Origin: Temperatibacter sp965603205
GTDB lineage: Bacteria; Pseudomonadota; Alphaproteobacteria; Sphingomonadales; Kordiimonadaceae
Assembly: GCA_965603205.1 (NCBI GenBank)
Contig: CBFDCC010000002.1
Location: 124,001-188,000, forward strand
Length of the DNA stretch: 64,000 nucleotides
Reading direction: 5' to 3'
Shown here: piece after piece, positions 24,719 through 33,618 of the stretch
How positions within the stretch are numbered: position 1 is the stretch's first letter
Layout: the number at the start of each line of letters is the position of its first letter
Notes under the pieces: generated by a model
Database searches by the model: none
The model's input: the letters and a program-made list of their open reading frames with translations, nothing else
Told to the model about the DNA's origin: nothing
Translations under genes and position numbers: made by a program

Positions 24719-25342
24719 TTATTCTATTAATCCATACTCTTTGAGGTCCAGAGCTAATCCCTCTGGGCCTTTAAAGTGATGAGTTTTAATCCCCATTTTT
24801 TCTGCTGCCCTCACATTCGCGTAGTTATCATCAATAAATAGGGTTCTATCTGCTATTAGGTCAAAACGACTTAAGGTTAGATCAAATATCGCAGGATCAG
24901 GCTTAACAAGACGCTCCTCACCCGACACAACAACACCGTCTAGCAAACTAACAAAATCATAGGCATCTTTAAACTCGGCCCATTTATCCTGATTGAAATT
25001 TGTCAGGCCGTATACTGGCATCTTAGCCTGTTTTAACTGCCCTAACAGATCAACTGTGCCATCAATAGCCCCGCATATAGTGTCGTTCCAGCGCGTATCA
25101 TAGGCGGCGATTAATTCAGCATGATCTGGATATTCAGCTGACAATATTTTCACACCCTCACTAAAAGAGCGCCCTCGATCATGCTCGGTGTGCCATTCCA
25201 TGGTGATAATTTCATTAAGAAAATATTCAAGATCATCTTTGTCGGCGATAAGCTGGCTATACAAAGCCCGCACATCCCAATGCACCAGCACGTTACCCAC
25301 ATCAAAAATAACAGCTTTAATCTCAGATTCAGTTTTTGGCAT
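24719..25342 (-). CDS. HAD-superfamily hydrolase
   Basis: The 207-residue HAD-IA phosphatase has motif I in VIFDVGNVLVHWD, though the second catalytic Asp expected two residues after the first is Gly, which also occurs in YihX-like and haloacid-type members. Motif II is in GLTNF, motif III a Lys in LVKPDP and motif IV in FIDDNYANV. It is probably a sugar- or nucleotide-phosphatase or a dehalogenase-like enzyme. Its stop abuts the pyruvate kinase stop. Confidence 0.85.
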   Translation of the reverse strand: MPKTESEIKAVIFDVGNVLVHWDVRALYSQLIADKDDLEYFLNEIITMEWHTEHDRGRSFSEGVKILSAEYPDHAELIAAYDTRWNDTICGAIDGTVDLLGQLKQAKMPVYGLTNFNQDKWAEFKDAYDFVSLLDGVVVSGEERLVKPDPAIFDLTLSRFDLIADRTLFIDDNYANVRAAEKMGIKTHHFKGPEGLALDLKEYGLIE

Positions 25343-25459
25343 ATTCTATATCTTTCAGTAAACTATAAACGTCAAAAAGCCGCCAGACTATATCACGTCG
25401 GGCGACTTTTAAAACCTGCTCACACAAACATTCAAGCACAAATGTGCTTGAGGCCAAGA

Positions 25460-25585
25460 TTAACCTTGGCGCGCTTTAAAGCGGCGCTGAGTTTTATTGA
25501 TCACATATGTGCGGCCTTTGCGGCGAATTACGCGGCAATCGCGGTGACGGTTCTTAAGTGACTTAAGGCTATTACGAACTTTCAT
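25460..25585 (-). CDS. rpmJ: 50S ribosomal protein L36
   Basis: This 41-residue basic protein (start MKVRNSLKSLKNRHRD, end RRFKARQG) is L36 of the zinc-free type usual in Alphaproteobacteria: only one Cys (Cys17) remains and the CxxC-x12-C-x4-H ligands are gone. The stop is at 25460 and the ATG at 25585. A promoter with a perfect TTGACA lies about 135 bp upstream, giving an unusually long leader for so short a gene. Confidence 0.95.
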   Translation of the reverse strand: MKVRNSLKSLKNRHRDCRVIRRKGRTYVINKTQRRFKARQG

Positions 25586-25719
25586 CGGACGTCTCTCTAC
25601 ACTAACTGTTTATATTCCACCCTAAACAAAACACTGCTTAAAGCGTGATCATCACCCAATTCATCAAATGGTTTCCCAAACAATTGCAATGACTAATGAC
25701 TCTTATCCATTGGCGGCGG

Positions 25720-25748
25720 AACATATAGGGGGACCTCGGACCTGTCAA
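25720..25748 (-). promoter_or_regulatory. Sigma-70-type promoter for rpmJ
   Basis: On the minus strand TTGACA (25743-25748) and TATGTT (25720-25725) are 17 bp apart. The expected start is near 25713, leaving about 128 bases of leader before rpmJ. Confidence 0.6.
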
Positions 25749-25767
25749 TAGACGTAATAGGAAAGTC

Positions 25768-25855
25768 TCAAAAAAATGGAGGCGGCCTCCGAAAAGGTCG
25801 CCCCACTAACCACCAATATTTATTGGTGGGAATATACTAATGTATTACCATTAGA
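25768..25855 (-). ncRNA. Candidate small RNA with its own promoter and terminator
   Basis: On the minus strand TTGGTA (25885-25890) and TACTAT (25862-25867) are 17 bp apart, predicting a start near 25855. About 65 bases on, GGAGGC-C-GCCTCC forms a perfect hairpin followed by a T run (25770-25776), a textbook terminator with no gene above it. The RNA of roughly 88 bases also contains the perfect hairpin CCACCAATA-TT-TATTGGTGG (25810-25829). It has no open frame of note. No known RNA family is recognised. Confidence 0.4.
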
Positions 25856-25984
25856 ACCACTATAGTACCACATCTGTACTAATATACCAAAATATTTTAT
25901 CCCTTAAAGGCAGACGATCGTTGACCTAAGCCATCATTTGTCTATGCTACGTTCAACTTTTTAAATAGCTCCAAGGAATATAAG

Positions 25985-27109
25985 ATGTTGATTTCAAACA
26001 GTTTTGATAGTGGTAATATCGAGGTAATAGAGGCAATAGACCCCAGCAATATTAAATTAAAAATCAAAGCAGATAATCAATCTGATTTCTATCAATGGTT
26101 CCATTTTCGCGTCTCTGGTGTCAGAGACTCGGTATGTAGATTCTCCATTGCTAATGCTGGTGGTGCCGCCTACCCAGAAGGATGGGATGATTATAAAGTG
26201 TGCGCATCCTATGACCGCGAGACATGGTTTCGTATAAAAACTGACTATGACGGCGAATCACTCACATGGTCATGCGACATAGATCAAGATAGTATCTACT
26301 TTGCTTACTTCGCACCCTACTCTATGGAACGCCACGCTGATTTGATCGCAGACTGTGCAAGCAACCCACTGGTGAGCAGCCATGTACTGGGCCATACGTT
26401 AGATGGCCAAGATATGGACCTACTTGAAATTGGCTATGGCGCAGAAGGCCGCAAGATCGTTTGGATGGTTGCAAGACAGCACCCCGGCGAGACCATGGCT
26501 GAGTGGTGGATGGAAGGCGCTTTAGAGCGCTTACTAGACGAGGATGACCCCGTGTCACGCGCCCTATTGGACAAGGCGCATTTCTATATCATCCCCAATA
26601 TGAATCCCGATGGATCAAAGCGCGGCCATTTGCGCACCAATGCTTGCGGGGCTAACCTAAACCGTGAATGGCAAAACCCCAGTATGGATCGTAGCCCAGA
26701 AGTCTTTCTGACCTTAAAGAAGATGGCCGAGACTGGCGTTGATTTTCATATGGATGTACATGGTGATGAGGCACTAGCTTATAACTTCCTAGCAGGGTTT
26801 GAAGGTAACCCAGATGTAAATGCTGAGAAAGTTGCACTTTTTGAGGAATACCAAAAAACGCTCACCGCGCTTTGTCCTGATTTCCAGATGAGCAAGGGTT
26901 ACGATATAGCGGCCCCTGGCACGGCTAACATGACTGTTGGCACTAATGCTGTCGCTGCGGCCTTTGACTGCGTTGCTATGACGCTAGAAATGCCTTTTAA
27001 GGACAATGCAGACCTGCCTTGTGAAGATTATGGTTGGTCGCCAGAGCGCAGCCGCCATCTAGCACGAGGATGCCTAGACGCCCTCTTGCAGGTAATTGAT
27101 AAAATATAG
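25985..27109 (+). CDS. M14-family zinc carboxypeptidase (cytosolic carboxypeptidase-like)
   Basis: The 374-residue protein has an N-terminal beta-sandwich (about 1-120; FYQWFHFRVSG) as in eukaryotic AGBL/CCP deglutamylases and their bacterial relatives, then the M14 catalytic domain. Zinc ligands are His166 and Glu169 in HPGE and His259 in DVHGDE. PNMNPDGSKRGHLRTNACG then NLNREW bind substrate, and Glu335 in TLEMPF is the catalytic base. No signal peptide is seen, so it is cytosolic. Substrate is unknown; bacterial homologues may process acidic peptide tails. Confidence 0.9.
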   Translation: MLISNSFDSGNIEVIEAIDPSNIKLKIKADNQSDFYQWFHFRVSGVRDSVCRFSIANAGGAAYPEGWDDYKVCASYDRETWFRIKTDYDGESLTWSCDIDQDSIYFAYFAPYSMERHADLIADCASNPLVSSHVLGHTLDGQDMDLLEIGYGAEGRKIVWMVARQHPGETMAEWWMEGALERLLDEDDPVSRALLDKAHFYIIPNMNPDGSKRGHLRTNACGANLNREWQNPSMDRSPEVFLTLKKMAETGVDFHMDVHGDEALAYNFLAGFEGNPDVNAEKVALFEEYQKTLTALCPDFQMSKGYDIAAPGTANMTVGTNAVAAAFDCVAMTLEMPFKDNADLPCEDYGWSPERSRHLARGCLDALLQVIDKI

Positions 27110-27127
27110 GGATAGATAGAAGGTATA

Positions 27128-28114
27128 CTAGCGCGACAAAATGACCACGTCACCGCTTTTATCGGCTTGATTGCTGGCATCATCTTCAATCTTCCAGCGT
27201 TTTGCTAGGCTAAGGAAACGTGGCCCCATACGGTCACTTACACCCGCCAAGCGCATCGTATCAACAAATTTTTCTGGGGAATAAAGTGTGAAAATATCTT
27301 TAAGCTCTCCAATGGAAATGCCCGCCCCTAATGCAAAGAAACTATAAATAAATTGGCGAGAGCCGCGCTCACCCATTTCAAGGGCTAACAACGCGTTTAA
27401 ACGCTTATCACGGCGTAAGTCACTAACAAAACCATGTATCTGGCTGTTATTAGAGGAGCTAACACGTTCCCACAGAGTATCTAGCTTAGATGTATCAGCC
27501 AATTTTTCAGCCACACTACCCTCAACCGCATACTGCCCTATCATCGCTTCTCGGGCGCAATCAGATACAAGATCAATTATTTTCTCAACAATCGACAGCG
27601 GCAGATCATCGCGTGAGCTCATCTGATTCATCAGGGTCACATTATCGCTAAAGCGCTTAACTGTAATATCCATCGCAGGCTCACAAACAGAGGCGCGGTC
27701 ATTACGCATAAGATAACCCACGGCCTTGTCTTGAGCGGTGGTGACGATGGCTTGCTGTGTTTTAACGCCTAAATTTGACCGCTTGGCTAGTGTCATACGA
27801 GCAAATTCTTGCAAGGTTGGCACAAGCTTAGATAAAGCAGCGTCATCAAATATTTCGGTCTCACTTAAAAACGGTACTGACACATCCTCAACGTCACGAG
27901 CAATTTTTTCAGCTAGATCCATTGGCATCGTCATACAAAAACGCAATTCAAAAGCTAGAATGCTGCGCACTTGTTCGCTAACATCACTAGCGAGCATGCA
28001 TGCAACACGCTCGACTTCCTCACGTTCTGTTGGACTTTGCTCAGCATTCAAGAACTGGCCAATACGCTTCGCCAAGGCCATTTTCTCTAATTTTTTTGTA
28101 TCTATCAAATTCAT
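27128..28114 (-). CDS. DUF2336 family protein
   Basis: At 328 residues, it matches the alphaproteobacterial DUF2336 family: all-helical, HEAT-like, with SILAFELRFC, MDLAEKIARDVEDVSVPFL and an ALSKLVP stretch in the first 120 residues. The rest is helical and less conserved. Function is unknown; members are often next to signalling genes. It converges with the carboxypeptidase gene, 18 bases apart. Its 5' region (28115-28339) is AT-rich and shows nothing else. Confidence 0.8.
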   Translation of the reverse strand: MNLIDTKKLEKMALAKRIGQFLNAEQSPTEREEVERVACMLASDVSEQVRSILAFELRFCMTMPMDLAEKIARDVEDVSVPFLSETEIFDDAALSKLVPTLQEFARMTLAKRSNLGVKTQQAIVTTAQDKAVGYLMRNDRASVCEPAMDITVKRFSDNVTLMNQMSSRDDLPLSIVEKIIDLVSDCAREAMIGQYAVEGSVAEKLADTSKLDTLWERVSSSNNSQIHGFVSDLRRDKRLNALLALEMGERGSRQFIYSFFALGAGISIGELKDIFTLYSPEKFVDTMRLAGVSDRMGPRFLSLAKRWKIEDDASNQADKSGDVVILSR

Positions 28115-28339
28115 TACTTATACTGCTATCACTTGTTACTTAAACTCTTATAAAAGAGTCTTTACTCAACTATCACTCTTAAACGAATCATAATGAATTT
28201 TAGAACAATCATCAATTGATAGATAAAATTGATTCTAATTTAGTTATTATTAACAAGAAGTTAAGTTTCATTAAAATTTTAATCATTTTAACAAACACCC
28301 GAAAAAGGACGCCGCTACAATGGGCGCCGCCCTAGTTTA

Positions 28340-30772
28340 TTATTCAGCTCGTAGTGCTTTTATGGGGTTTTCTCGCGCCACTTTAATGGCGTGCACCGCA
28401 ATGGTACCCCATGACAAGAAGACGGCAAAAATACTAGCCACCACTATTAACGGTGCAGCAAAGTCAATCTTATCGGCAAAATAATTCAGATATTTATCCG
28501 ACGCCAGATAAGCAAGAGGCACAGCGATTACGATGGCAAAGGCAACGGGTTTTGAAAATTGAAAGATCATCATCCGCACAAGGCTTAATGTACCAGCGCC
28601 ATGCACTTTACGCACACCAATCTCGCGGGTGCGTTGCTCGGCCATAAAGGCAGCTAAGCCAAACAACCCAAAGAGTGCTAATGCCAAGGCAAGCGCTGAG
28701 AAACCAGCAAAAATAAGGTTCACTGATCGCATAATCTTAAACTGCTCTTCAAAACCTGCGTCTAAAAATGCCCAGTCCATTGGAAACTCTGGATTAACCT
28801 TCTTCCAAATATTCTCAATTTTAGTGATAGTATCAGCCGAAGCACCCGCTTTTAATTTCACCGATAGGCTGCGATAATTACCACTGCGCCAACGTAATAC
28901 AAATGGCTTAATGCTGTTTTGCAGACCAAGAATATTTCGGTCAGCCATTACACCAATAATGTTCAATTGATACGGGTCACTCTCGCCCACATAAAAGACA
29001 CCTCCAACAGCGGCTTCTGGGCTTTCATACCCTAAGGCCTCAACCGCCATCTCATTAATGATTACATTAGCTAAGCGAATACCTATCTTGGCTTCATCGG
29101 CGCTAATATCGTTAGAGAAATCGCGCCCTGCAACAATAGGGATATTATAGGTTTTTAGGAAATCAGCAGAGCCGAGCATATTATTAACGTCAATTTTGTT
29201 GGTAAAATCACCCTTCACCTTGGTTATTTCCCAATGCCAATTCTGGTTATTATAGGGCACTTGTGATGAATAGGCTGCATTTTCGACATCTGGCAGCGCT
29301 GTAATTTCACGGTGCAGTACATCCTTACGAGACTGAATTTTATCATTTCCAATACGTTGGATATCCATAATCTGTGATTTTGGGAATACCTCACTGCCTC
29401 TAAGAACCTTTTGATTTTGTGCAAAAACCACCAAGACAAGGGCAGTCATTACGATAGAGATAATGAACTGTGTACCAATCATCATATTGCGAAAGATGGT
29501 GCCGCCACGGCCTTTTGCCATTGTATTTTTAATAGCTTCTGATGGCGTAGTCTTAGTGATCATAAAGGCGGGATAAGACCCTGCAAATATACCCACGAGA
29601 ATTGTAGTAGCCAATAGCCAAGGTAACATAGCCGTATAATCAATGACCAACACTTTACCCAGTGCGTTATTGTAAGCGGGCACAGCAATTTCTACCATGG
29701 CAACCGCCAAAATCAGTGAGATAAATACGATAGATTGACATTCCATCATAAACTGAGTGAGAAGCTGTTTGCGCCCTGCACCCAATGTTTTACGCAGTCC
29801 AACTTCGCGGAAACGACCCATGTTTTGAGCTGTAGCTAAATTTGCATAGTTAATGATAGCAATCACCAGCACTAATATACCCAAATATTCGACAATCTTT
29901 ATCACAGGCATATCCGCCGTGCGCCAGTTGGCAATATTAGCGTTAACTAATGGCCGTGTTCTAAGCTCTGATACGGCTTCAAACTCACCCTTTGGGGCAT
30001 TATTTAAAAATACATCATTGACCTTACGGTTTATTTCACTTGCAGACATCACACCATCCGTCATGACATACGTCATATAGTCTGATGATAACCAGCCCCA
30101 GTTTTCATTGGCCTTTAGCGGCTTGAAAAAGACATCTACCGTGTCAACAAGCGCCAAAATACTCAACTCTTCATCCTCACCAAAACGAGAATTAAAATGG
30201 CTGTCCGCAGCTATTTCCTTGATGATTGCGACTACTTGCATTGGGTATTCGCCCTCGGGACCGCTGAGCATTAAAGTCTCGCCAACAGCGTTCACTTTTC
30301 CAAAAAATTTGACAGCGATTTTATCCGTCATAACCAACTGGCTTGGCGCTGTCAGGCTGCTACTACTGCCATGAATATATTCAAAGTCAAACATCTTGGT
30401 AAAGTCAGGATCAACGAATTTCATATCTTGATAAAAGGCATTTTCACCCGATTTAAGTAGTGCCTCCATATTCAGACCTCGTGAGGCAGCAACCAGCTCA
30501 GGTATCTGCGCCTTAAGAAGTGGCTGAAGTGCGAGATATGTACCACGACTTTCAATAGAACTATGATTTCGCAGCGGGTTGTGAACACTTGAAATCGTGT
30601 AAATACTGTCCCGCTCGGCAAACATATGATCGTGATTGCGCTCGTAATCCGTGATCAAGCCACTCAGTAAATACATGGTCATACCAATGGCAAGGCCGAC
30701 AATATTTATAACTGCATAGAGCTTGTTCTTAGACAAACTACGCAGTGCTATTTTGATGTAACTTTGAAACAT
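28340..30772 (-). CDS. FtsX/MacB-type ABC transporter permease (third permease of the operon)
   Basis: The 810-residue protein has two MacB-periplasmic-core plus FtsX modules. Transmembrane segments are near 20-40, about 295-420 (three helices), 430-450, and three near 690-800. Signature MAEQRTREIGVRKVHGA and the earlier VGLRKTLGA are the coupling regions. It has no ATPase domain and must use the LolD-like ATPase at 36155. It is a close paralogue of the permease at 33619: both start with an FK/FQ-x-YIKIALR-x-LSKNKLYA pattern and have the same layout. Such complexes move lipoproteins or export peptides and lipids through mechanotransmission. Confidence 0.9.
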   Translation of the reverse strand: MFQSYIKIALRSLSKNKLYAVINIVGLAIGMTMYLLSGLITDYERNHDHMFAERDSIYTISSVHNPLRNHSSIESRGTYLALQPLLKAQIPELVAASRGLNMEALLKSGENAFYQDMKFVDPDFTKMFDFEYIHGSSSSLTAPSQLVMTDKIAVKFFGKVNAVGETLMLSGPEGEYPMQVVAIIKEIAADSHFNSRFGEDEELSILALVDTVDVFFKPLKANENWGWLSSDYMTYVMTDGVMSASEINRKVNDVFLNNAPKGEFEAVSELRTRPLVNANIANWRTADMPVIKIVEYLGILVLVIAIINYANLATAQNMGRFREVGLRKTLGAGRKQLLTQFMMECQSIVFISLILAVAMVEIAVPAYNNALGKVLVIDYTAMLPWLLATTILVGIFAGSYPAFMITKTTPSEAIKNTMAKGRGGTIFRNMMIGTQFIISIVMTALVLVVFAQNQKVLRGSEVFPKSQIMDIQRIGNDKIQSRKDVLHREITALPDVENAAYSSQVPYNNQNWHWEITKVKGDFTNKIDVNNMLGSADFLKTYNIPIVAGRDFSNDISADEAKIGIRLANVIINEMAVEALGYESPEAAVGGVFYVGESDPYQLNIIGVMADRNILGLQNSIKPFVLRWRSGNYRSLSVKLKAGASADTITKIENIWKKVNPEFPMDWAFLDAGFEEQFKIMRSVNLIFAGFSALALALALFGLFGLAAFMAEQRTREIGVRKVHGAGTLSLVRMMIFQFSKPVAFAIVIAVPLAYLASDKYLNYFADKIDFAAPLIVVASIFAVFLSWGTIAVHAIKVARENPIKALRAE

Positions 30773-30798
30773 TGTTTAATACTTTCTTATTTTTAGTT

Positions 30799-30848
30799 CG
30801 ACGCATCAGCGTCGCCTCGCGGTCGCTCAGTACGGGCTATTGCCCTAA
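30799..30848 (-). repeat. Modular GTACCGA-family repeat
   Basis: Minus-strand unit with GGGCAATAGCCC hairpin, then GTACTGAGCGACCGCGAGGC and a terminal hairpin GACGCTGATGCGTC. It lies in the gap between two permease genes. Confidence 0.7.
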
Positions 30849-30860
30849 TTTATTTAAACC

Positions 30861-33395
30861 CTATTCATATCTAAGTGCTTTGATGGGATTAGTCGTCGCA
30901 ACACGATAAGCCCGAGATGCCACGGTCGCCCATGCGATAACAAGCGCAATGCCGCCCGCAACCAGTGACATCATGATGATATATTCACCGCCAAGCCGGT
31001 ACTCGAACCCTTGTAGCCACTCACTCATGAAATAAAAGGCGACAGGCCAAGAGATTACATTGGCAATCATCACAGGCTTTGAAAATTGCCACACGAGCAA
31101 GCGCACAATATCCATGACCTTTGCGCCCAACACCTTGCGCACACCTATTTCCTTGGTGCGACGCTCAGCCGTGAAGGCAGCCAGACCGTAGAGCCCCAGA
31201 CAAGCAACAAGAATAGCCAGAGCTGAAAAGGCGGCAAACAATTTAGCTTGCGCTGTTTCTTCTGCATATTGGGCTGCCATCATCTCATCTAGATGTTGCA
31301 GATTGATCGGCTGCATCGGCACATTGGTTTTCCAAATACGCTCAACATCATCCATTAAGCCCTGAATATCATTTGTTGTGTAACTGATCGTTGCCACGCG
31401 AAAACGGTCAGGACGCATCATATAAGCACTGGGGCGCACACCAAATTTTATAGAGCGAAAATATAGATCAGGGATTACACCAATGATCTGTAGATTTTGC
31501 TTGTCAGACCGTGTTAAATATACCGCTATATGCTTCCCAATAGCCTCATCTGGTGTTGCATAGCCTAAAGTGCGCACGGCAGATTCGTTTAATATTAAAG
31601 AGGCTGTCCCCACGCGCTCGACGCCTTCAACGATGGGGGCAATTTCATCACTGCCATAGGCCTCGTCAAACAGACGACCCGCTATAGGTTTAACGTCATA
31701 GGCTTCAAAGAAACCAAAACCCATGTTGTGATAATTGATGACCTTACCCTCGCTATCACTATCGCCCTCATCGCGATCTAGGCGTTCAAAATATGTGTTA
31801 TTTTCATAATCCTGAGAGGGCGCTTCCGATGACAGCACCACAGAGCTAACACCAGACAGTGATGATATTTGCTGCTTCATCGCGTCCACATTGTCGCCAG
31901 CACTTCTGGTGCTTAGCACAAGCTTTCCACCACTTTCATACCCCATATCCATGGAATTAGCGAACAGCGTCTGGCCGTATACGACCGCCGTGCTGACGGT
32001 CAGTGTGATGGAGATTGCAAACTGAAATATAACAAGAATTGAGCGCAAACTCATTGTGCCACTTGCCTCAGCGCTTTTATTTGATTTAAGCGTTACAGCT
32101 GGCAAAAACCTAGATAAAACTAACGCAGGATAGAAACCAGCACCAAGACCAACAAAAGCCGCTACCCCGATAAAGGTTAGCAACAGATCAAAATCATTGA
32201 ATAGGTTTAATTCTAATTCACGACCAAGGGCTTCATTATAAAACGGCAATGTGGCCTCTACCCCTGCCAAGGCAAATACAAGAGCTATAAAAGCAACCGC
32301 GACAGCCTCTCCTAAAAACTGTATTGAAACCTGTGCGCGTGTTGCGCCCATGACCTTACGCATTGCGACTTCGCGTGCGCGTGATGACGCCCGCGCGGTT
32401 GCGAGATTCATAAAATTGATGCAGGCAATGACTAATACAAGTCCCGCTACACCCATAAAGGTATAAATCATATTGATATCACCCATCGGCGTTAGATCAC
32501 CCATGGTACCAGCTGCTGGACGCGCCTTTAGATGCAGATCTGTAAGGGCCATCAGATTATGCTTCATCTTATCACTGACTTTGCCTTTGGTTGGGTCATC
32601 GCCGCGATTTTCTGCACGTTCCTTGAACATCTCAACAAAGGCGCTTTCATTATCCACCCAATAGGTAAGACGCTCTTGGGCTTGCGCTACAGTTACGCCT
32701 TCACGTAGTTTAAAATATGTATACAGATTCACACTGGTCCACGTCTGCAACAGGCTTGTATCATCAGCGAACATTTCAGGGTCCATATTAACAAGGATAT
32801 CTAACGTCATATGGGAATTGCTCGGTATATCCTTAATAACGCCTGTAATTTTAAAAACATTAGGCTCGCGCGTCATCATGCAACAAACTGTCATGGTCTC
32901 ACCAACAACATCGGTGCGACCAAAATGCTTTATGGCCATACTTTCCGTTACTAGCATATCGTTATGGTTGGCAAATGACGTTAGTTGCTCACCATGCAAG
33001 AAGGGTAAATCAAAGACCTTAAAGAAACTATCATCGACAAAAGTCAAGCGTTCTGGCAGGGCATCACCGTCCTTGCGTATAGTTAACCCCCACTGAAACA
33101 GGCGCACACCAGCTTCGATTTCGTTGGTGGCATAATCGCGCACCGCAGGCATCATACGCCCGGCTGATCTCACTGTTAGAAAGGAAGGTCGCGTTGTCTC
33201 AATATAGCCTGTATGCATACGTACAATGCGGTCATTATCTGGCACCCATGTGTCATAACCAACCTCTTCACGCACAAAAAGCAGAATGAGGATACAGCTC
33301 ATCAGGCCTATGGCGAGACCAAAGATAGTAATGGCTGAAAACATACCGTTTTTAATAATGTTACGCCACGCGGTGGTCAGATAATTTTTGAACAT
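30861..33395 (-). CDS. FtsX/MacB-type ABC transporter permease (second permease of the operon)
   Basis: The 844-residue permease has the same double MacB-core/FtsX layout as its neighbours but is clearly more divergent (start MFKNYLTTAWRNIIKNGMF). Coupling motifs are VAMRKVMGATRAQ and RRTKEIGVRKVLGAK. Transmembrane segments are near 20-42, 305-420, 440-465 and 720-835. It lacks an ATPase. Its position between two near-duplicate permeases suggests an older partner in a heteromeric transporter. Confidence 0.9.
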   Translation of the reverse strand: MFKNYLTTAWRNIIKNGMFSAITIFGLAIGLMSCILILLFVREEVGYDTWVPDNDRIVRMHTGYIETTRPSFLTVRSAGRMMPAVRDYATNEIEAGVRLFQWGLTIRKDGDALPERLTFVDDSFFKVFDLPFLHGEQLTSFANHNDMLVTESMAIKHFGRTDVVGETMTVCCMMTREPNVFKITGVIKDIPSNSHMTLDILVNMDPEMFADDTSLLQTWTSVNLYTYFKLREGVTVAQAQERLTYWVDNESAFVEMFKERAENRGDDPTKGKVSDKMKHNLMALTDLHLKARPAAGTMGDLTPMGDINMIYTFMGVAGLVLVIACINFMNLATARASSRAREVAMRKVMGATRAQVSIQFLGEAVAVAFIALVFALAGVEATLPFYNEALGRELELNLFNDFDLLLTFIGVAAFVGLGAGFYPALVLSRFLPAVTLKSNKSAEASGTMSLRSILVIFQFAISITLTVSTAVVYGQTLFANSMDMGYESGGKLVLSTRSAGDNVDAMKQQISSLSGVSSVVLSSEAPSQDYENNTYFERLDRDEGDSDSEGKVINYHNMGFGFFEAYDVKPIAGRLFDEAYGSDEIAPIVEGVERVGTASLILNESAVRTLGYATPDEAIGKHIAVYLTRSDKQNLQIIGVIPDLYFRSIKFGVRPSAYMMRPDRFRVATISYTTNDIQGLMDDVERIWKTNVPMQPINLQHLDEMMAAQYAEETAQAKLFAAFSALAILVACLGLYGLAAFTAERRTKEIGVRKVLGAKVMDIVRLLVWQFSKPVMIANVISWPVAFYFMSEWLQGFEYRLGGEYIIMMSLVAGGIALVIAWATVASRAYRVATTNPIKALRYE

Positions 33396-33420
33396 TGTAA
33401 AAACCTTTTCTAATTAAGAA

Positions 33421-33535
33421 CGATGCATAAGCATCGCCCCCTGTTTAGTCAGTAAGGAAACGTTTCCTATTATTTCTTTGATACGATGCAGGGGCATCGC
33501 ATCGCGGTCGCTCGGTACGGAAACGATGTTTCCTA
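33421..33535 (-). repeat. Two modular repeats in tandem between permease genes
   Basis: Unit 33421-33468 has the hairpin GGAAACGTTTCC and core TTACTGACTAAACAGGGGGC then CGATGCTTATGCATCG. Unit 33484-33535 has GGAAACATCGTTTCC, core GTACCGAGCGACCGCGA and GATGC-CCCT-GCATC. They show the two alternative cores side by side. A diverged plus-strand relative may follow near 33580-33605. Confidence 0.75.
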
Positions 33536-33618
33536 TGTGGATAGAAACTCCAATCCGCACGCAGTGAGGCAAGCATGGCTACGTGCCCGGACCAAAGGGA
33601 GGAGCTTATATAAAAAAC

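Noticed and set aside
24719..25342. HAD protein as inactive because the second catalytic Asp is Gly
   Set aside because: The variant is found in active HAD-IA subgroups and motifs II to IV are intact, so inactivity cannot be claimed.
30861..33395. Permease genes as remnants of phage or transposon
   Set aside because: All three are full length with intact FtsX coupling motifs and belong to a coherent operon with ATPase and adaptor.
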